DNA of 64,000 nucleotides, from contig BLAL01000324.1 in the NCBI GenBank assembly GCA_015698045.1, forward strand, positions 704,501 through 768,500, in the 5' to 3' direction. A program made the position numbers and the translations under genes. The number at the start of each line of letters is the position of its first letter. The first letter of the stretch is position 1. This DNA comes from Rhizophagus clarus (Eukaryota; Glomeromycota; Glomeromycetes; Glomerales; Glomeraceae). Below, in pieces: positions 59,290 to 64,000 of the stretch. Under the pieces are notes generated by a model that saw only the letters and a list, made by a program, of their open reading frames with translations, was not told the origin of the DNA and did no database searches.

Positions 59290-61190
59290 AATTCTTGACA
59301 ATTATATAAAGAATTTTTATAATGGATTAATGGATGAGAATTTTTTTAAAAGGACTTTTTTTTTGTGCGTTTTTATATTCTTTCTTTTTCAGAGAGAAAT
59401 TATTTTATTTTCCTTCACGTAATTACTTCATCATACAAAAGCGATTTTTTATAAGGCGTGTATTTTATGTAGGCGAAATGAAAATAAAAATCAAAAATAC
59501 TAGGAATAATGTGTTCAGAATCTTATGATGTTACTTTACAAGATTCTTCAAATCTAAAATTCTTAATGAATTTCTCAAAATAAACTTTTTTATTAATTAA
59601 TGTGGTTATTTTTAAAAGTTTATGATGGTGTCGTAATTGTAATATGATCGAAAAATATTAATTTATGAAACTTCAGAATCACACGGAAGAAATTTGGATA
59701 AAGTAGTTACGTAATTAAGATGTACAGTAGGAGAAAATTTTTTTTGATCTCAATGTATCTTATTTTATTTTATTTTTTTTTAAAAAATATAAGTAAAGGT
59801 TTATATAGTACGTTCAGTTGTAGTTTTTATAAATATGCGAATAAAATGTTTTACCCTCGGTATCATGAATATGGATTTTTTTTTTTTTTGTCAATTATTC
59901 CACTGGTTTAGAAGAAGTATAAAATCAATAAAATGTGTCGGCGTAGCCATATACAATAAAGATATTCCATAAATATATAAGAAAAGCTCCATATTCACCG
60001 ATGCTTCCTTTCCCTCAGGAGGCCCAAAACATTGGTGAATACATTGGTTTTACACTGATATCTATGGAAAAACAAGTATGAATCAAACCGTCTTATACCT
60101 ATTCGTAATTCGTTATCGAGAAGCATGTTATTTGAAATGAATGAATAAGGAGCTATAACCTAAGGGAAATTATGTATACTACATACAAAGTCATTAATAA
60201 TCGAAGGTTGCCAAATTCAGTATGCACGGAAAGCTATGCAAACAATGATAAACGCTACTACAACTTCAGTTCATTGTAAGCAGATTAGAAGAATTCGATT
60301 TTTTTAAAAACTTTATTTTATAAGAGAAAGAAAATAGAACACAAAAAAGCAAAAAAGGCTACTGTATATAAATAAAAAAGCATTTAATTTCTAAATATTC
60401 CCAATTTTAATCATCGATTAAATATTTCTTCAAAAAGTCTATTTCAATATCAGTCTTTGAACTTTTTGTTATAGATTGCTTCATATATTTCTAGCATCCT
60501 CCATTTCGTTACAAGCATTATCTTTCAATTTTCCAGCGATGAAACTTTAGTCATTTTAGTGCGTGTAAATCCTTATAAAAGAGGAATAATCCTCTTCCAT
60601 TATAATTAATAAAGGTCAACTCTATGGATTTTCGGTTTAATGATCAGCGGTAATTCGAGCAGAAATTTGCGAGGATATTCCAGCCGGAATTATAAATTTC
60701 CAATCGGGTCGGATAATTTTTTTCCGAATAACGGTTTGTTTTCTTTCCTTTTCAAATTTTTCATTGCTAGAATTTTTTGTGCAAAGTGCAATCAAACAAT
60801 CCCTTTATTCTTCCTTTTATTTATTTATTTTTTTTTTTTTGACAATCCTTTCATTCTGCCTTTTTCTTTTTTTCATTCTACCATACAATGTGCATATACC
60901 AACTTTCAAAAACATATATTTGTATACTTTCATTTTTTCTTGATATAAAGCATTTATATTTCATTTTTTGAAAGATAAATTTAAAACAAAACGTACAAGT
61001 CAAAAAAAAAATTGTCTCAATATCAAGAATCCAAGGTAATCATTTAAAGTCTTGACATTATAATTCAAAAACTAAATATCTCTAAACACTAACTTTTGAT
61101 TAAAATTATGCAAAAAAATTTGTTTACGTAAATTCTCAACTTGTTCTAATTTTTTACATATTAGATTATTAGAAAAATCATTCAATCACC
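59290..61190. other. intergenic, AT-rich
   Basis: No supported gene. Frames at 59334-59528, 59720-59911 and 60640-60948 are hydrophobic Phe/Tyr-rich translations of AT-rich DNA. A GC-richer block at 60640-60740 begins GATCAGCGGTAATTC, related to the hairpin arm at 20412. A minus-strand protein-like scrap (CFGPPEGKEASVNMELF) lies at 60035-59985. Confidence 0.45.
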
Positions 61191-61197
61191 ATTTGAT

Positions 61198-61551
61198 ATG
61201 ACTAAATCAGAAGTGTGTATTACAATTAGTATTAATCTCTTTTTTTTTAAAAAAAAAAGAAAAAAAAGATTATTAAAGATAATTTTTTCTTTTGTAGATA
61301 TTAATAACCAACGATAATAATGGGAGGGGTCAGAAATATACAAAATCAAATCTTATCAGGTAATTGAAATGTTTTCCTTTAGTTTTTTTTTAAAAATAAT
61401 ATATTAATCTATTTTATCATAAATTAATTTTTATAGTATAAAAAGAAGAAAAAGAAATGTTTATACAGTAATTACTAGGGAACGGGAACCGTTGTTAAGT
61501 CCGGAGCTTATTTATTATTACACATCAGTAAGTCAGAAAAATATATTGTAA
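61198..61551 (+). CDS. small duplicated gene, copy 2
   Basis: Same plan as 55411-55707: start MTKSE at 61198, intron ending TTTTGTAG, exon 2 61298-61359, exon 3 61437-61551. With the donor GTGTGT after GAA the frame reads NGRGQKYTKSNLISIKRRKR, then NVYTVITREREPLLSPELIY and ends YTSVSQKNIL, about 64 residues in all. The IKRRKRN motif is shared with copy 1. Both exon 2 ends and the first bases of intron 2 (GTAATTGAAATGTTT) are nearly identical between copies, so the duplication is fairly recent. Function unknown; the basic motif suggests a nucleic-acid-binding or nuclear protein, as inference only. Confidence 0.5.
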
Positions 61552-61554
61552 GGA

Positions 61555-61955
61555 TATGCATTGCCTGCATATACAATTGTAACAATCGTTATACATTCTG
61601 TTAAGTTTTAGGCAAGCGTATAATGTGTTAAACATTGAAAAATGTGCAGATTTATGTTATTTTATATATAAAACAACATACAGTAAAACAATGATAGTTT
61701 AAAAACACATACAGTATATAAAATGTTATTTAATATTAAACAATACATATCATATATTAGTTAACATGCATATTATCATATATTAGTTTTTTTTTATTAA
61801 CAAGAATCAAATGTGCAAAAAAATTATCGTATATTAGTTAACTTGTATAAAAATGCATATTTTGATATTAAACAATACACCATGTAACACCACACTACAA
61901 AATGCATTATACTAAAGTATTATAATGTTAAAAAATAATAAATTGTTTTGGCCTC
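61555..61955. repeat. loose direct repeats of CATATTAGTTAAC blocks
   Basis: Blocks combining ATTAAACAATACA, ATCATATATTAGTTAAC and ATGCATATT recur three times between 61725 and 61885 with small changes. No gene supported. Confidence 0.6.
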
Positions 61956-61959
61956 TAAC

Positions 61960-64000
61960 CAATAATTTCACGCTTTCTTGTTTTCCCCCTCTCTTCATCC
62001 GTTCCTTTTTTTCCCTTTTGCTTTTTTCATAAATTGTTTTTTTTTATTTCTATATCATAATTTTTATCCTTCAGTCCCTTTTTACAAAGTTTTGTATTCA
62101 ATTCTGATATTTTTCAGCATCACAAATCAAGACCTACGAAGAAAAAGTAAATAAAGAAACATTAGTAAACGCTTCTCAATTAACCAAAATAAAAGATCAG
62201 TTTCGTAACAGAAGTTGAAAAACTTACTGTTTTTATTTTCCCCATTCAACCAAAAGATGAAACCTATAAAAGAAAGAAATAAAGAAACATCAATAACGTT
62301 TCTAGTTTAAAAAGAACAATGTAAATAAAATTAAAGTTTTGCGAAACTTACCATTTCCAATACCCCAAAAAATAGAAATGTAAATAAAAGATTTATTAAA
62401 TACAAGATTTAAGATAAGAAAACCCACCAAAGTTCAACACATACATCCTAAGATCCAAAGAATGGCCGCCTGAAAAAAAAAATAACAAAACATAAATAAA
62501 GTTTCGTTAAAAGATAAATAAAAGAGTTACATCAAAACTACTTAAGACTCACCGAATCCACACTCCAGGTCCATCTAAAGGCTAAGTTCTGAGTAATTAA
62601 ACGTTCTAACCTGTCTAAAGAAAAGAGAGAGAACAAAATGTTAGAAAACATTTTGTTAAAAGGAATATATTTAAAGTAATCAATGCCTACCAAAGTTCAA
62701 CAACCAAATTTAGCTAAAAAAAAATCCATTTTCTTATCGATTCCCACGCGTACAAAAATCCTAAAGTACTGGTTGTCTGCAGAGAGAAAAGAACGAAATA
62801 ATTAGTAATTGTTTCGTTAAAAGAACTATTCAAAGAAAAACTCTCACCTTCACCAATTCCCATGTCTAAATGTCCTGAAGTACTGGACGTCTAAAAAAAA
62901 GAATAAATGGAATGTTAGTGATCATTTCATTAAGACAATATTAAAAAAAGTTTATTGATTAAAACCAAGGCCACAGTTTCATCTTGAACTAGTGATGCTG
63001 GAACGCGTTCTGCAAATGGATCTAGATTTCACAAATAGTAACGGATCAATTCCGGTCTTCTAAAAAAAAATGTAACAAAATGTAAGTAAAGTTATGTTGT
63101 AGAAACATTTTGAACCCTTCTTACCTAATTTTGTATTCTTGTCCGTAAAAAAAGCAGTTTAAAAAAAAAGGTGAGCATTGGTAAATGTTTCGGTAAAGAT
63201 TAATTCAAAAAAAAGAACCTTTACCAATACTTACATCCAAACTCCAAGGGCGTTCAAGCTGAAGGAATTGTCTAAAAAGAGACAAAAAAACAAACATTAA
63301 TACACGTTTTGCCAAGTGGTTCAAAATATTTTAATACAAAACCTGATCTTGAACAACATCTAGGTGAACGTGATGGTAATTTCCACGATCGTTTAAAAAA
63401 AAAGATAGAATAAAACATTAGAAATGTTTCGTTAAAATAGGTTACTGAAAGAAAAATCTACCAAAAACCCACACTTAGAGATCCGAAGTGTTAGCCTCTA
63501 AAAAAAAGAAAAAAAAATAAAACATTAGTACGGTTACATTAAAAAAAAAGTTAAAAAAAAAAGTTGAATCTAGTAAAAAAGGCTGGTACTTCACTGAAAT
63601 TCCACATATCGTCTAAAAAAATGGAAGAAAATGAAATGTCAATAAACGTTTCATTAAAATAAATTAAAAAAACTTCTACAGCTTCCATACCGAAATCTTG
63701 CGCGTCCAAATACTCCAAAGAATCGAGTGGCTGTACTTCCATATATACTCACGAAACCTAGCCGCCTAAAAAAAAGAGTAACTTTTCGTTAAAATTAATT
63801 GAAAGTAATAACTAATAAGAAACCTCCCCAAACTTCTGACGCATCATCCAAGTACCGAAGAACCGGCTGTCTGCAAAAAAGAATAAACGACGAAATTTTA
63901 GTATTCGTTTCGTTAAAATATTAAAAAAATTTATCTCTCACTCTATTAATTTTTCTAAACTTTTCACGGTCAACCGAAATTTCACACGTTTAAAATTCAA
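61960..64000 (-). repeat. micro-exon array 2, continues beyond window
   Basis: About 15 minus-strand exon-like blocks of 13-65 nt between TTTTTTTAG or CAG acceptors and GTGAG, GTAAG, GTAGG donors, spaced 80-150 bp. Clear ones: 63824-63870 (47 nt, AGCCGGTTCTTCGGTACTTG core), 62849-62892, 62430-62472. The blocks share a CC-x2-T-x-CTT-x-GGA core, and translations such as VLRYLDDASEVWG, DSLEYLDAQDFGME, HSLDLRMYVLNFG and TSSTSGHLDMGIG are related. Introns share TTTTAACGAAAC followed by a TACTAATG branch-like motif and a T-rich tract. At the downstream end (61980-62060) the minus strand is polypurine and encodes KSKREKKERMKRGGKQES-like residues, as in array 1. One block has lost its TAG acceptor (near 63392). 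Coding status as a single gene is unresolved. Confidence 0.6.

Noticed and set aside
63551-63742. 63-codon minus-strand frame as a gene
   Set aside because: Runs through two array blocks and the intron between them; better explained as part of micro-exon array 2.

Overview
The window looks like nuclear DNA of an arbuscular mycorrhizal fungus close to Rhizophagus (Glomeromycotina). This is inferred from very high A+T, long homopolymer runs, short AT-rich introns with GT..AG ends, and the gene types seen: a secreted kelch-repeat protein, a TKL-like kinase with an N-terminal zinc ribbon, many decayed hAT and pogo elements, and small unrecognised genes. No rRNA, tRNA or CRISPR was found. No species call can be proven from the sequence alone.

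Layout. 0-0.55 kb: start of a minus-strand kelch gene running off the edge. 2.2-2.6 kb: a TTAA-flanked MITE. 5.0-6.8 kb: a minus-strand array of about 15 tiny exon-like units ending in a Lys/Glu-rich tail. 8-17 kb: a gene-poor graveyard with a BED/hAT transposase relic, a minisatellite and a 234-bp tandem duplication. 21.4-24.3 kb: a plus-strand hAT relic with a recognisable C-terminal dimerisation region. 27.9-28.1 kb: a LINE endonuclease scrap. 28.4 kb: a small two-exon gene with 27-bp repeats. 41.7 kb: a 128-nt foldback. 53.0-54.5 kb: an intact kinase gene. 56.6-58.4 kb: pogo-type MITEs. 58.8-59.3 kb: a broken host gene. 62-64 kb: a second micro-exon array, continuing past the window end.

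The central finding is a family of seven Myb-like genes between 18.8 and 51.1 kb (two on minus, five on plus), with a relic at 52.2 kb. All share one exon plan that can be reconstructed by eye: a short first exon ending in an acidic LF-x-E motif, an exon of about 110 nt for the first Myb helices, an invariant 26-nt exon carrying the W-N-L-P core, and a last exon with a second Myb repeat ending in a K-N-x-W-x-S motif. Two members carry an extra exon inside the second repeat. The genes are diverged in sequence but constant in intron position and phase, which suggests a lineage-specific tandem expansion of DNA-binding proteins.

The most unusual structures are the two micro-exon arrays at 5.0-6.8 kb and 62-64 kb. 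Exon-like blocks of roughly 19-60 nt alternate with introns of about 60-110 nt that share branch-site-like and pyrimidine-tract motifs. Both end in a polypurine Lys/Glu-rich stretch, so they look like diverged copies of one gene that grew by duplicating whole exon-plus-intron units.
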